Shown: piece after piece, positions 1-11,780 of the stretch | How the letters are laid out: each line of letters begins with the position of its first letter | Position numbering within the stretch: the first letter of the stretch is position 1 | Assembly (NCBI GenBank): GCA_016722375.1 | Contig: JADKJG010000004.1 | Location: forward strand, 1 to 64,000 | Length of the DNA stretch: 64,000 bases | DNA from: Bacteroidota bacterium | Lineage (GTDB): Bacteria; Bacteroidota; Bacteroidia; Chitinophagales; LD1 | Direction of reading: 5' to 3' | The notes under the pieces: generated by a model | Database searches by the model: none | What the model was told of the DNA's origin: nothing | What the model saw: the letters and a program-made list of their open reading frames with translations, nothing else | Program-made: the position numbers and the translations under genes

Positions 1-140
1 GAAAAGGAAAGCCTATTATCATTCAGCAAGGGTCTGTAAGTGTAGCTGATGAATTGAAAAAATTGAAGGATCTCTTAGATGCAGGTGTTCTAACTAAAGA
101 AGAATATGATGCTCAGAAGCAGAAAATACTAAGTAAATAA
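1..140 (+). CDS. C-terminal end of a SHOCT-domain protein (partial)
   Basis: Only the last 45 codons are inside the window; the gene enters from the left edge and stops at 138-140. The visible tail carries the SHOCT pattern: an amphipathic helix with LKKLKDLLDAG, then a short turn and a second helix with TKEEYDAQKQKIL. SHOCT is a short C-terminal helical-hairpin module found on many unrelated bacterial proteins and thought to mediate oligomerisation. It does not reveal the function of the missing N-terminal part. The following gene starts about 35 bases downstream on the same strand, so co-transcription is possible. Confidence 0.75.
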   Translation, partial: KGKPIIIQQGSVSVADELKKLKDLLDAGVLTKEEYDAQKQKILSK

Positions 141-175
141 ACATTCAAGTATTCATTTCATATAAATCAGTGCAA

Positions 176-1870
176 ATGAAAAAGCAATTTCTTTTTCTCG
201 TTTTGAGCATTGTGCTCTTATTTTCAGTTCAGGGACAAGCACCTCAAAAATTTAATTACCAGACAATCGTTAGGGGTTCTAATGGCTTACCTTTAGCCAA
301 TGCGAATGTTTCTATGCAGTTTATAGTTCATGATTTAACACCCAATGGCAATACAGTATTTCAGGAGAACGCATCAGTTACAACCAATCAATTTGGTTTA
401 ATCAACTATAGTATTGGCTCAGGTGGAAATCTTGCTGGTTAGCTGGACAGGTGGAGAAAAATATCTTGAGGTATTAATTGACATAAGCGGCGGAACGAAT
501 TATATCAGCATGGGTTCCACACAATTGCTGAGTGTTCCCTATGCTCTGTTTTCTGCCAATAGCCTTCCCGGCCCTTCCGGAGCGACAGGGCCAACTGGTC
601 CCACCGGCACCGCAGGAAGCGGAGGCGGTGCCACCGGCTCTACAGGACCTACAGGTGTAAACGGCGTTAGCGGACCAACCGGAGTGCAAGGGGTAACTGG
701 CCCTACCGGTAATACAGGGGCGATTGGTGCCACTGGAATTGGATTTACAGGAACAACGGGTGCAACAGGAGTACAAGGTATTCAAGGTAATACAGGGCCT
801 ACAGGTATAACCACAATTGGAGCAACTGGGCCAACTGGTGCGACTGGAATAATGGGGCCAACTGGACCCCAAAGTTTTGGACTTCCACGTGTTGTTCCAA
901 TGCCTGATGCTGCAACATTTACTCTTACACCCGACTCTGCCGACGAAAATACCCAGTTGAATACACAACCAACCGGTTTACTTACAGTAAATGCTCCATC
1001 CGGAACACCTCGTGATGGTCAAAAAATTATTTTTAGAATCAAATCAACAAACGTGCAGACGTTTGTTTGGAATTTGGTGTTCAGAGGAAGTACCAGCCTT
1101 CCACTTCCAACCGCTACTTCAGGAGCGGAAAATACTGATTACGCAATTTTCATTTACAATGCCGCTGATTCGAAATGGGATTTGATAGTGTCCGTTTTTG
1201 GATTCCAGTCATCTTCCATTGTTAACGGAATCATTGCATATTGGAAAATGGACGGTAACAGCATTGATATGGTGAATGGACACAATGGAGCAGATGCGAA
1301 CATCAGTTATTCTAACGCCAATGGAATAATCAATAACGGTGCTGGATTTAATGGCTTGTCAAGCAGAATTGTTGTGCCCCAGGACCCTGCGCTTTCCCCA
1401 TCCAATTTAAGCGTTTCATTTTGGGTTAAGCCACTCTCCTTACCTACATCTAACAACGTAATGACTATCATGACTAAACGAGATGATGTGTCGGGGTCAG
1501 GGGGATGGGGTATTGAATTATATAATAATGGGGGAACGCAGAGTATTGCTTGTTTAGGCAACAATACTGGCGCACCAACTTCAAATGTTACTTACACTCT
1601 TCCGCTTGGAGTTTTTACGCACGTAGTTGTAACGAAGATGAGCGGTGGGAACGCCAAAGTTTACGTCAACGGAGGTTTCCTTGGCGCTGATAATGCTATG
1701 TGGGCAATGTCGAATTTGCAGCAGTGCCCCTTGTTATTGGTGACCGACTTACTGATCCTAAATGGCTCAATGGCTCCCTTGATGAAATAGGTTTATGGGG
1801 TAGAATTTTAACTCCCATCGAAATAACACAGATTTATAATAATGGCCTTGGTTTTCAATATCCTTTTTAA
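176..1870 (+). CDS. Secreted collagen-like repeat protein with C-terminal LamG-type domain (two frameshifts)
   Basis: The start at 176 gives a clean signal peptide (MKKQFLFLVLSIVLL, ending near VQGQA). Next comes a domain common at the N-terminus of Bacteroidota surface proteins (FNYQTIVRG, then LLSVPYALFSANS). About 35 collagen-like Gly-X-Y triplets (GPTGPTG type) lie at roughly 570-880. The C-terminal half has a concanavalin/LamG look (IIAYWKMDGNSIDMVNG early, LDEIGLWGRILTPIEI at the end). Two single-base indels split the frame: near 435-440, where SWTGGEKYLEV resumes in the next frame, and near 1700-1735, where the frame reading IGDRLTDP continues to the stop at 1868-1870. Conserved sequence on both sides suggests an intact gene with consensus errors. 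No T9SS tail is visible. A role as a surface-exposed structural or adhesive protein is inferred. Confidence 0.7.
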
Positions 1871-1897
1871 ATTCCATAAGTACTCAAATTAATAAAA

Positions 1898-4800
1898 ATG
1901 AAATCAAAAATCATCCTTCTTCTTGCATTTGTTTTGGTTGAATTTATTACCAATGCGCAAATAGTCAGCATAAAATCTCAAAACCTTTTTTCAATAACCC
2001 AAAAACCAAAGCAGTTTATAAATGATACTAATTTTATAAAAGACCCACTGTATATCCTTCTTGACTTTTCAAAACTGTCAGAACTTAATAGGGTCAAGCC
2101 AGAGATGCTGGAATTGAAAATTCCAGTTTCGGATTCCACTTTTGAAGTACTTTCTTTGCATCAGTCAAATATTTTTTCCTCGGGTTTCGCGTTGGTTACT
2201 AGCTCAAATGACTCTATTCAATACGAACCTGGATTACATTATCAAGGAAAAATCAAAGGTGATAGCACTTCGATAGCTACCTTAAGTATTTTCAAAGATT
2301 ACATCATGTGTCTGTTTTCGAATAAAAATGGCAACTACGAATTAATATTGAAAAACGAAGAGGCAAGGAACAATAACCTATATATCCTCTACAATACTAA
2401 AGACTTAACGAATAAGCAAGAATTTCAATGTTCTGTTAAAGAGGGGTTAGATAATACGATAAAAAAACTCCGGCGCAAGAGGACAAAGTGCCAGCGGTTG
2501 CGTAAAAATATATTTTGAATGTGATTATCAAATGTATCTTGATAGAGCGAGTAATACAACCAATGTGGGAAACTATGTGACCGGTTTATTTAATGTGGTG
2601 CAAGCCCTATACTCAGCAGAAAGTATTGATGTTCAAATTAGCTCGATTTACGTTTGGACAAGTACTGATCCATATATCAACTATTCCACCTCTCCAACAA
2701 TTATCAATGCCTTCAGCAATTATCGCACATCATATAGTGGAACATTTGCTCATCTACTTTCTACACGATCAATTAATATAGGTGGAATTGCGGGACCTTT
2801 ATCTTATGTCGTGAATGGTTTTTGTTATAAGAATTTTTCGTATGCCTATAGCAATATTTTTAACATTTATACGTCAAGCTCACCGCCTGTTTATTCATGG
2901 ACTATACAAGTGGTCTCTCATGAGTTAGGCCATAATATGGGATCCCCTCATACTCATTCATGCAGTTGGGCCGGAGGTGCCATAGATAATTGTTATACTC
3001 CTGAAGGGCAATGTAATAGAGGGCCTAGCCCCAGCAATGGAGGAACGATAATGAGCTATTGTCATTTATCACCAAATCCCGGTATCAATTTTTCAAATGG
3101 ATTTGGAACTCAGCCCGGAAATTTGATACGTAACAATTATAATTCCGCATCCTGCTTAACTTCTTGTGGTGGCGGTGGTGGTCAACTGAATTGCTCTAAT
3201 GCAATTCCTGTAAATTGTGGCACAGTACTAACAAATCAAACTACTGTTGGTGGAGCGAATAACGCTAATTCATACGCTTGTATTCCTTCGTGGAATGAAA
3301 GCGGACCTGAAAAGGTATATGTCATCAACACTACCACAACTGGTAAAATCAGAGCTGAATTGCTAAATGCGAATGGCAACTTGGATGTGTTCATTTTATC
3401 ATCGTGCAACAACAATAGTGGGAACTGCGAATACGAAGTTCCTGCGACAGAATATGCTGAATTGGCCAATGCTCCACCCGGAGTTTACTACATTGTCGTT
3501 GATGGTTACAACGGTTATTCAGGTGCTTATAGTTTGAAAATTGATTGTCAATGCCAATGTCAGCCTGCGGGTTCTAAAAATCCATCAAGCACCTTAACCC
3601 TACCGTAAATTGGTCAACGCAATCTCAACAGGCAGGTCAATATAGTTTATATAATGTCATTTCTGGAGTAACTTATTATTGGAGTTATTGCAACAATGAC
3701 GGAAGTGGCGGCAATTCAAATTCGATTGACTTGCGAATAAATCTCTATAATAATGCTACAAATGGATTTCTTGCAAGCAATTGTGACGCTTGTGGCTCAT
3801 CAAGCTTGGATCCAAAAATAACATGGACTTCGGACTTCACCGGAGTTGTGCGAATGCAGACAAACGAGTGGTCAACCTGGACAAACCCTTGCGCGAATAA
3901 TACTACTAGTGTTACTCTCGCATACAAAAGTAATTGCAGTAATTCGACTTCGCCATCTTCAATTAGCGCCTCTCAAAACCCTCTCTGTTATGGTAATCCT
4001 GTAACTCTGACAGTCATCGGCGGTTCGCTTGGTTCTGGGGCCCAATGGAAATGGTATAGTGGAAATTGCACTAGTGGAACTTATCAAGGATTTGGCAGTT
4101 CAATTATCATATATCCCCCTGTAGGTAATACAACATATTATTGCCGCGCTGAAGGATGCAATACTACTTCTTGTGCATCCTTGCAAGTGACAGTCAATGC
4201 CAATATTACAGCTGGTACCGTAAGCGGCACTAATCCGCTCTGTGTCAATGGCACAGCAACTTATACAACCAACGGCACATCAGGGGGAACATGGAGTAGC
4301 AGCAATAACTCTGTGGCTACGGTGAATCCAAGCACAGGAGTAGTAACGGCAGCAGGAGCAGGAACGGCGAACATTACATACATGGTCAGCGGTTGCGGCA
4401 GCACGGTCACAGCATTCAAAGCAGTAACGGTCAATGCCAATGTTAGTGCTGGTACTGTAAGCGGCACCAGTCCGCTCTGTGTCAATGCCACGGCAAGTTA
4501 TATGACCAATGGCACATCGGGTGGAACCTGGAGCAGCAGTAATACCGCTGTGGCTACGGTAATTCCAAGCACAGGAGCAGTAACAGCAGTTGGAGCAGGA
4601 ACCACTACTATTACATACACGGTGAATAGTGGTTGTGGCAGTCCGGTGACAGCATCCAAAACATTAATGGTAACTACCTCTGTGACAGCTGGTACCGTAA
4701 GCGGCACCAGCCCGCTCTGTGTCAATGCCACGACGACCTATACGAGCAGCGGTACATCCGGTGGAACATGGAGCAGCAGTAATACCGCTGTGGCTACGGT

Positions 4801-7474
4801 AATTCCAAGCACAGGAGCAGTAACGGCGGTAGGAGCAGGAACAGCGAGTATTACCTATAAGGTTAACAGTGGTTGTGGCAGTCCGGTGACAGCATCCAAA
4901 ACCTTAACGGTAACTACCAATGTGTGACCGCAGGTACCGTCAGCGGCACCAGTCCGCTCTGTGTCAATGCCACGGCAAGTTATATGACCAGCGGCACATC
5001 GGGTGGAACATGGAGCAGCAGCAATAAACATATTTAAGCAACGGTACATCGGGCAGAACATGGAGCAGCAGCAATACCTCTGTAGCTACGGTGAATCCAA
5101 GCACAGGAGCAGTAACAGCGGCAGGGGCAGGAACGGCGAATATTACCTATAAGGTTAACAGTGGTTGTGGCAGTCCGGACAGCATCCAAGACCCAACGGT
5201 AACTACCAATGTGACCGCAGGTACCGTCAGCGGCACCAGTCCGCTCTGTGTCAATGCCACGGCAAGTTATATGACCAGCGGCATCGGGAGGAACATGGAG
5301 CAGCAGCAATAACTCTGTGGCTACGGTGAATTCAAGCACAGGAGTAGTAACGGCGGTAGGAGCAGGAACAGCGAACATTACATACACGGTAAGCGGTTGC
5401 GGCAGCACGGTCACAGCGTTCAAAGCAGTAACGGTCAATGCCAATGTGAACGCAGGTACCGTCAGCGGCACGAACCCCCTCCGTGTCAATCGTACCGCGA
5501 CATATTCGAGCAACGCTACATCGGGCGCAACATTGAGCAGCAGCAATACCTCTGTAGCTACGGTGAGTCAAGCACAGGAGCAGTAACAGCGGCAGGGCGG
5601 GAACGGCGAATATTACCTATAAGGTTAACAGTGGTTGTGGCAGTCGATGACAGCATCCAAAACCTAACGGTAACTACCATGTGACCGGAGATTGTGAATC
5701 AGCAGACCCAGTCCGCTCTGTGTCAATGCCACGGCAAGTTATATGACCACGGCACATCGGGAGGAACATGGAGCAGCAGCAATAACTCGGTGGCTACGGT
5801 GAATTCAAGCACAGGAGTAGTAACGGCGGTAGGAGCAGGAACAGCGAACATTACATACACGGTAAGCGGTTGCGGCAGCACGGTCACAGCGTTCAAAGCA
5901 GTAACGGTCAATGCCAATGTGACCGCAGGTACCGTCAGCGGCACGAACCCGCTCTGTGTCAATGGTACCGCGACATATTTGAGCAACGGTACATCGGGCG
6001 GAACATGGAGCAGCAGCAATACCTCTGTAGCTACGGTGAATCCAAGCACAGGAGCAGTAACAGCGGCAGGGGCAGGAACGGCGAATATTACCTATAAGGT
6101 TAACAGTGGTTGTGGCAGTCCGGTGACAGCATCCAAAACCTTAACGGTAACTACCAATGTGACCGCAGGTACCGTCAGCGGCACCAGTCCGCTCTGTGTC
6201 AATGCCACGGCAAGTTATATGACCAGCGGCACATCGGGAGGAACATGGAGCAGCAGCAATAACTCTGTGGCTACGGTGAATTCAAGCACAGGAGTAGTAA
6301 CGGCGGTAGGAGCAGGAACAGCGAACATTACATACACGGTAAGCGGTTGCGGCAGCACGGTCACAGCGTTCAAAGCAGTAACGGTCAATGCCAAACCCAC
6401 CGCCGATGCAGGACCCGATAAAAACTATTCCAATGGTTCCATTCCTATTGGCGGTAGCCCTACAGCAGGGGGAGGAACTAGTCCCTATACTTATAGATGG
6501 TCACCGGCGGTTAGTTTAAGTTCTACAACAACACCCAATCCCAGCGTTACGGGTATTACAACAACTAAAATATACACAGTTACGGTAACTGATTCAAAAG
6601 GATGTACGGCAAGCTCGTCTGTTACAGTGAATTATGTTCCGGTTCCACCGGACACCTGTAAATTGTCTGTTTCTCCAAACAGCGTTTATATTAGCGATAC
6701 CGGGGTTGTTAATAAATCCTTTAGTGTTGATTTGCAAGGCACAAACTGCTCATGGAGCATAGAAAATACATGTAGCACCATGGGTGTGACAGGCTTACCC
6801 GGAGGGTCCATCCTAACGGATTCTATGGTAACATACTCCGTTCCTAAAAACCCTGACACCATAGAAAGGAAATGTATTTTGAAAATTACGCTTCATTCCT
6901 CACCTCCTCAAACGTACTTTTACACGATTAATCAAAAAGCCGGTAGTGGTGGTGATGGGAAGTGCGTAGAAACGCTAAGTACTCCAAGCGTGAGTGCTAA
7001 GGAATGTTGGTTCTCGGTAACTACCGAATATCACCCTGATAGCGTTGCTTATCAGTGGTATTTTGATGGTGGAATGATAGCGAATGGTACTTCTAATAAT
7101 CTTTTTGCCAATAGCGGTGACGGTGATTATTATGTGAGAATCCGGTCATTGTATGACCCCGATTGCGATGTCTATTCTTCTCCCATGCAGCGGAACTGTC
7201 CGGTTGGTATTGAAGAAACCTTTATACAAAATCTAAGTATTGTTCCCAATCCTTCCAATGGCAATTTTAAGGTAACATTTGAATCATATCAGAACTACCC
7301 CATCGAAATCAGGATATTTGACATAGTGGGGCGACTGGTTTATGAAGAACAACCGGTAAAGGCCACTGGTCTTTATTCCAGAGAAATTAACTTGGGGATA
7401 GCTGCGAAAGGTTTTTACATCTTGCAGCTAAAGGCGGGAGAGGTGATGCTGAACCGGAGGTGGTGGTACAATAG
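1898..7474 (+). CDS. Secreted M12B (reprolysin-like) zinc metalloprotease with Ig-like repeats and T9SS type A sorting domain (multiple frameshifts)
   Basis: An N-terminal signal peptide (MKSKIILLLAFVLVEF) precedes a propeptide. The catalytic domain carries the metzincin zinc motif HELGHNMGSPH (about 2920-2950) and a downstream MSYCH Met-turn-like motif. A CBM/PPC-like segment follows at 3180-3560, then about nine near-identical Ig/BIG2-like repeats (4211-6397), a PKD-like region, and a T9SS type A tail (LSIVPNPSNGNF ... GFYILQLKAG). The frame is broken in an A7 run near 2461-2467, near 3600, repeatedly within the repeats (4925-5760), and near 7460. At the last site one extra G would give the natural end RRVVVQ followed by TAG at 7472-7474; without it the frame runs on to 7511. 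In Bacteroidota such proteases are exported by T9SS and anchored on or released from the cell surface. Substrates are unknown. Confidence 0.75.
4211..6397 (+). repeat. About nine tandem 237-240 bp repeats encoding Ig/BIG2-like domains
   Basis: Units begin near 4211, 4448, 4688, 4930, 5217, 5452, about 5687, 5925 and 6165. Each encodes a domain of about 79 residues starting TVSGT(N/S)PLCVN, through GTSGGTWSSSN and STGAVTAVGAGT. There are two unit types: a 237 bp type ending SGCGSTVTAFKAVTVN and a 240 bp type ending SGCGSPVTASKTLTVTTN. Units are nearly identical at DNA level, which implies recent duplication or gene conversion. Units 4 to 7 contain several indels and one junction where part of a unit is missing (near 5026-5040). 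Confidence 0.9.
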
Positions 7475-7536
7475 ATTTTTAGCAACCTTAATCAGCGATA
7501 ACTCGAAATAATACTTTGAAGGCAGCTAACATACTT

Positions 7537-8612
7537 ATGATTCAGGGGAGAGCATTGAAACCTATCCTGTTAATTTTAACGGCGTTCTTGCTTTTATCCT
7601 CTTGCAAAAAGAGTTTAATATAGACAAGTGGTCGCCTGATTTGCTGGGACCGATTATCAAATCTACCTTAACGGCCAAGGAAGTTTGTGATTTAAAGAAC
7701 AAGAAATTCACACAGCAAATTACTGCCTTGGATTTGGGTGGATTTTCAACTACTGAACCGGAGTTTGTACCGGTTATTGATACTCCATCCAAGACGAAGC
7801 CATTTAAAATTCAACTATCTGACTATTTCAGTTACGTAAAGGTAGATACTAGCGTCACTCCAGATCACCTTAATAAATAATTTTCCTATTACAATTTTAG
7901 CAGGCACAGAAATCGTTCTCCGTACCTCCTATCACACAACTGATGAATCCAATGTTGTTGTCCGGCACATAATAAGCGAAAATATTACCCCTGGTGCAAG
8001 GTATTCCCGCTCTGAGTTTATCTACAATAATAGATTGGTTACTTCAGACATCTATCTCCGCCTTGAAAACTTAAAATCTCCCGGCGGGAACGGCGTCTAT
8101 TTCAAGGATGGGCCATTAGAGCTAAACTTTGATTTCAAATTTCTGAAAGTATCTAAAGTAGCCGTCCGCACCGAAAAGGAACATACCGAAATGGACACCA
8201 CCGAAATACTGTTTACGGATGATGTAAAAGATTATGACAATAACGCAGCAGAGGGTACACTTCGCGTTTTTTTGACCAATGCTATGCCCATTAATTACAA
8301 TTTCCAGATGTACTTTCTGGATGATTCTAGGAAAGAGCAATAGATTCTATTTCAAGTTCCGATATGTATTCCCCCGCCGGAACAACGGAATATCTCTTGG
8401 GTAATCCATTAACTTCTACCGATACATCATTTGCATTCTCATTGAATGCCAGCCGAATCAAAAAGTTGAAGGAGGCAAGGTTTGTAGCTTTTCGGTTAAA
8501 AGGAGATACAAAAGGTTTACCAGGAAGTGAGGTGTATGTGGGAGCGAATAGTAATTTACAGGTACTCATCACCGGTGATTTGAAAATCAGAATAGCGAGT
8601 TTGTTTAAATAG
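7537..8612 (+). CDS. Predicted lipoprotein of unknown function (three frameshifts)
   Basis: Starting at 7537, the sequence encodes a lipoprotein signal (ILTAFLLLSSCKK with lipobox Cys). The frame breaks at the A5 run just after the Cys. Restoring one A gives SCKKEFNIDKWSPDLLGP and continues through SFSTTEPEF-like sequence. Further single-base shifts lie near 7875-7885 and 8335-8342, where SRKERAIDSISSSD can be read across. After repair the product is about 358 residues, mostly predicted beta strand. No family is recognised. It lies 3 bases upstream of the LysM gene and probably shares its operon, so a cell-envelope role is likely. Confidence 0.6.
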
Positions 8613-8615
8613 GCC

Positions 8616-9908
8616 ATGCGACTAACTGCTACCATATTCCTTATTTTTTGTTTGTTGTCTTTATCGGCGCAAATAAACTCGACCGGTCAATATCAAAGTC
8701 ATGTGGTCAAAGAGGGTCAAACGCTTAATTATTTGGCTAAGGAGGTCTATGGAATTACGGTGGAGGCATTGAAAAAAGCGAATCCCCAAATAAGGAACAA
8801 CAAGCTTTCTTCCGGTCAGGTTTTGAACATTCCACTTCCCGAGGTAACAGAAGAGGAAGCATCTGTTAGTACTCAAAACGCCGAGCCGGACTCTAATTTC
8901 ATATTGTACACCGTAAAAGAAGGAGATACATGGCAGAATTTGGCAGCGACAAAATATCACATCACAATGGGAGAATTAATGTATGCGAATCTTCCCGTTG
9001 GTGATTTATTCCCTGGGCGGGTAATTCGTGTTCCTATAAAATCAAAACCAGCACCGGAAATTGCGGCTCCTAAAATAGAAGTACCAGAAGTGAAGCCTGC
9101 GCCGGTTTCTTATCCAAAAGCATCTGCAGAGGAAACCAAGCTGCCAACAATGAATAAACCCGCTGAGGTACAGACTATTGTGTCAGACACTAATTATATC
9201 CTTCATGTCGTAAAGCCCGGAGAAACATGGGGCAGTCTTGCTTTTAGTACGTATCAAATCAATATGACCGAATTGATGAACGCGAATGATTCCATACTTA
9301 TGTTAGGGGATGAAGTAGTTCCTGGACAAGTCCTTCGTATCCCTGTAAAATCAAAGCCATCGCTGGAAATTCCGGCTCCTAAAATAGAACCAGAAGAGAC
9401 AAAGCCCGCACTGGCAATTAACAAAACATCCGAAGAAGAAATCAAACCTTCAATTCCAAACCCACCTGCTGAAGCGAAAGCTACGATTCCGGTTCCAGAG
9501 CTTAAACCCAAAGTAGAGATACAGGAACCTGTACCTCCAGTTTCTGTGCCTCCCGCACAAAAAAAGGAGGAGCCAGTGAATGTAGAAATTCCGAAAAAGC
9601 CCGAAGTCCCGGTTGAAACAGTTCCGAAACCTGCTTCGGTAATAATCGAGCCGATTGTGAGACAGCCTGACACTTTACCACAAGCAAAAGTTGAAGAAAT
9701 AAAACCGAAAACAGTAGCTGCCGAATCAAAAGTAACCGTTAACGAAACCGCCTCTTCTGTATCTGTAATTGAAAAAAGTAAGGCCGAAACCGAGAATGCC
9801 AAAGAACCCATCAAAAAGAAAAAGGAGGTTTCGGCTAACATATATGACCCGCATATCAACGGGATGGATGCCCGCAATTTTCCCAGCCGTTTGGGGAGAG
9901 GGCTTTGA
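8616..9908 (+). CDS. LysM-repeat protein with Pro/Glu/Lys-rich linker; probably the N-terminal half of a LysM-barrel protein
   Basis: There is a signal peptide (MRLTATIFLIFCLLSLSAQ) and three LysM modules at roughly residues 30-75, 95-145 and 190-245 (HVVKEGQTLNYLA, YTVKEGDTWQNLA, HVVKPGETWGSLA). A long linker rich in Pro, Glu and Lys (residues 250-400) follows. LysM binds peptidoglycan glycan chains, so the N-terminal part should sit in the periplasm on the cell wall. The frame stops at 9906-9908 just after NIYDPHINGMDARNFPSR, a segment that looks like the beginning of the following barrel domain. No new signal peptide is visible before that barrel. I infer one gene of about 830 codons interrupted by indels, but two genes cannot be excluded. 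Confidence 0.7.
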   Translation: MRLTATIFLIFCLLSLSAQINSTGQYQSHVVKEGQTLNYLAKEVYGITVEALKKANPQIRNNKLSSGQVLNIPLPEVTEEEASVSTQNAEPDSNFILYTVKEGDTWQNLAATKYHITMGELMYANLPVGDLFPGRVIRVPIKSKPAPEIAAPKIEVPEVKPAPVSYPKASAEETKLPTMNKPAEVQTIVSDTNYILHVVKPGETWGSLAFSTYQINMTELMNANDSILMLGDEVVPGQVLRIPVKSKPSLEIPAPKIEPEETKPALAINKTSEEEIKPSIPNPPAEAKATIPVPELKPKVEIQEPVPPVSVPPAQKKEEPVNVEIPKKPEVPVETVPKPASVIIEPIVRQPDTLPQAKVEEIKPKTVAAESKVTVNETASSVSVIEKSKAETENAKEPIKKKKEVSANIYDPHINGMDARNFPSRLGRGL

Positions 9909-11130
9909 AAAGGAGAATTCAATTTGGTTAATATTCATGCCTTGGGTCAGTAATAATTCAGTCAGTTATTCCTCTATTCAGAACCTAATTTTGGTACGGA
10001 ATTTACTGAAGATCAGGCGGCAAAGATTGTTGGACAAATGAAAACAAAGAACGGCGCTTTTGCAGGGGTGGATGTACAATCCATCAACATTGCTTTCAAG
10101 GTCAGAAAGAAAAAGCGCGAAGTTTTCTCTATGGAATTTGGTCATCGGGAACGAATCACTGCCAACCTTCATTATAATAAGAACCTATTTAGTTTGCTGC
10201 TTCAGGGGAATAAACAATTTGCGGGTAAGGATGTGCCTTTAGGGCCAGTTATTGGTAATGCACTTTATGTTCGGGAATTTCCAGTAGGAATAGCTTTTCC
10301 TATAAACATTCATTCCAAGAACCATGCCGCACAAATTCGACCTGCTATTCGGGGTAAATTCTTGATGGGTATCGGCAATGTTTATACCGAACGGGGAGAT
10401 GCAAATATGTACACCGACCCGGAGGGGAAGTATGTAGATTTTAATTTGAATTATCTGGTCAATACTTCGATACCGAATTCTACCGGTGGGCTTTCAGGTG
10501 CTAATAATTTAGGTTGGGGTATAGATTTAGGTTTAGGCATCAACATTGATGAACACTTTTCTTTGGATGTTGGATTGGTTGATGTGGGGGCTATCCGTTT
10601 TAAAAACAAAGCGAAAAATTATTCACGAACCGGAACATATCGTTATGATGGCGCTGAGGCTAAACTCTTTACGGATGAGGAAGGGGATCGGGGGATTAAC
10701 ATCAGCCTTAATGAAGAAATTTTAGACCCGGTTAAGACTGAGAATTCTTATACCACTCCTTGGCAGTAAGATTACCATGCGCGCTGAATATCGGTTTGGA
10801 AAGTCGGGCTGGGGTTTGAAAAGAGATAGCACGCGTCGTTATTTTCAGCATCATGTTTACCTGACCTATATTCAAGGTCTGCAAAACGCATATAGTGCTA
10901 CCAAAACACCAGCATTTTCTCTTGGCTATATGTACAGCCTGAAAAATGTGTTGAATCTTGGTATTAATATGGGCTTTCTTGGCTATAATAAATTTTCCAT
11001 TGGTCCATTTCTTTCCATCAAAGCAGGTGTGTTTGTCATTGGTTTTGGTTCAGACAATCTTTTGCCATTTATCGCTCCGAATGTCGGAACAGGTGCAGAT
11101 GCGTATTTCAATATAGGGTTCAATTTTTAG
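9909..11130 (+). CDS. DUF5723-like outer-membrane beta-barrel (frameshifted; likely continuous with the LysM gene)
   Basis: Fragments in different frames together give a protein resembling the DUF5723 family of Bacteroidota outer-membrane barrels: FNLVNIHALG, LFLYSEPNFGTEFTEDQ, then an uninterrupted stretch at 10038-10769 (AFKVRKKKREVFSMEFGHRE ... MYTDPEGKYVDFN), and finally 10777-11130 (MRAEYRFGKSGWGL ... DAYFNIGFNF). The break near 10755-10765 is a single-base shift, since the second frame reads TPLLGSKITMRAEYRF across it. The 9909-10037 part needs at least two corrections. The pattern of alternating short hydrophobic strands and a terminal aromatic residue fits an outer-membrane barrel. 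Function is unknown. Confidence 0.55.
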
Positions 11131-11162
11131 AGGAAGCTGAGGCTTTTCCTATTTCCTCCGTT

Positions 11163-11229
11163 CTTGTAAAAAACAAATTCCTCTTGTAAATGTTGGTATA
11201 TTTTGTTTTATTGCCAAAACAAATTCATT
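11163..11229 (+). repeat. Direct repeat, left copy, flanking the DUF6934 cassette
   Basis: This 67-base sequence recurs at 12036-12103 in the same orientation with only a handful of differences. It contains the hairpin TTTGTTTT-attgcc-AAAACAAA. The two copies are 873 bases apart and bracket a two-gene unit. Confidence 0.85.
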
Positions 11230-11267
11230 GGGAGCGCAGAGATGACGGAGAACCGGAGCAAGGTGAC

Positions 11268-11300
11268 TTGAATAACAATGAATTTACTTTTTTAGTTTTG
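11268..11300 (+). promoter_or_regulatory. Possible Bacteroidota-type promoter for the DUF6934 gene
   Basis: TAGTTTTG at 11293-11300 fits the -7 consensus TAnnTTTG. A TTG at 11268-11270 lies 22 bases upstream, slightly more than the usual 19-21. The next start codon is at 11322. Confidence 0.3.
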
Positions 11301-11321
11301 ACGCTACTGAAATTATAGAAA

Positions 11322-11771
11322 ATGCAACTGCCAAAATATCCGCTCAAAGCCGAAAAGTCTTTGATGGTTTTTGAGTTCATCAGCGAGGGCCCAAAAGGGC
11401 AAATACCGAAACTGGTAAAATACAGCGAAACCAACCTGAAAGGTTTTTACAATCTGGCTTTTGGAGATAAGAATCACTTGACGGGAGAGATTGACGACAC
11501 GGTTATCTCTAATAATAATGATAGTGAAAAAGTTCTCGTCACGGTCATTGCAACCCTTTACGCATTTACACAAAAATATCCTGACGTTTATGTACTGGCA
11601 ACTAGTAGCACTAAGTCGCGCACAAGGCTTTACAGAATGGGCATTGCCAAATATCTGGAGGAAGTAAAAAAAGACTACGAGGTTTATGGTCTTCGTAACG
11701 CGGAATGGGAACCTTTTTCCAGAAATACCGAATACGAAGGATTTATTGCAAAGAGGAAAGAAAAGAGCTAA
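11322..11771 (+). CDS. DUF6934 family protein
   Basis: The 149-residue protein resembles the DUF6934 family of small Bacteroidota proteins: FEFISEGPKGQIPKLV near the N-terminus, NLAFGDKN and TGEIDDTVISNNNDSEKVL in the middle, and TSSTKSRTRLYRMGIAKYL in the C-terminal half. No function is established that I know of. It is soluble, with no signal peptide or membrane segment. A 56-residue gene follows after 9 bases and is probably its partner. The pair sits between 67-68 bp direct repeats, between an envelope gene and clpP. That placement suggests a small transferable module, perhaps of toxin-antitoxin type, but this is only inference from context. Confidence 0.7.
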   Translation: MQLPKYPLKAEKSLMVFEFISEGPKGQIPKLVKYSETNLKGFYNLAFGDKNHLTGEIDDTVISNNNDSEKVLVTVIATLYAFTQKYPDVYVLATSSTKSRTRLYRMGIAKYLEEVKKDYEVYGLRNAEWEPFSRNTEYEGFIAKRKEKS

Positions 11772-11780
11772 ATTCGCAAC

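Noticed and set aside
4261..6400. Series of antisense open frames across the Ig-like repeats
   Set aside because: They are repeated shadows of the repeat units on the plus strand and have no independent start or family features.
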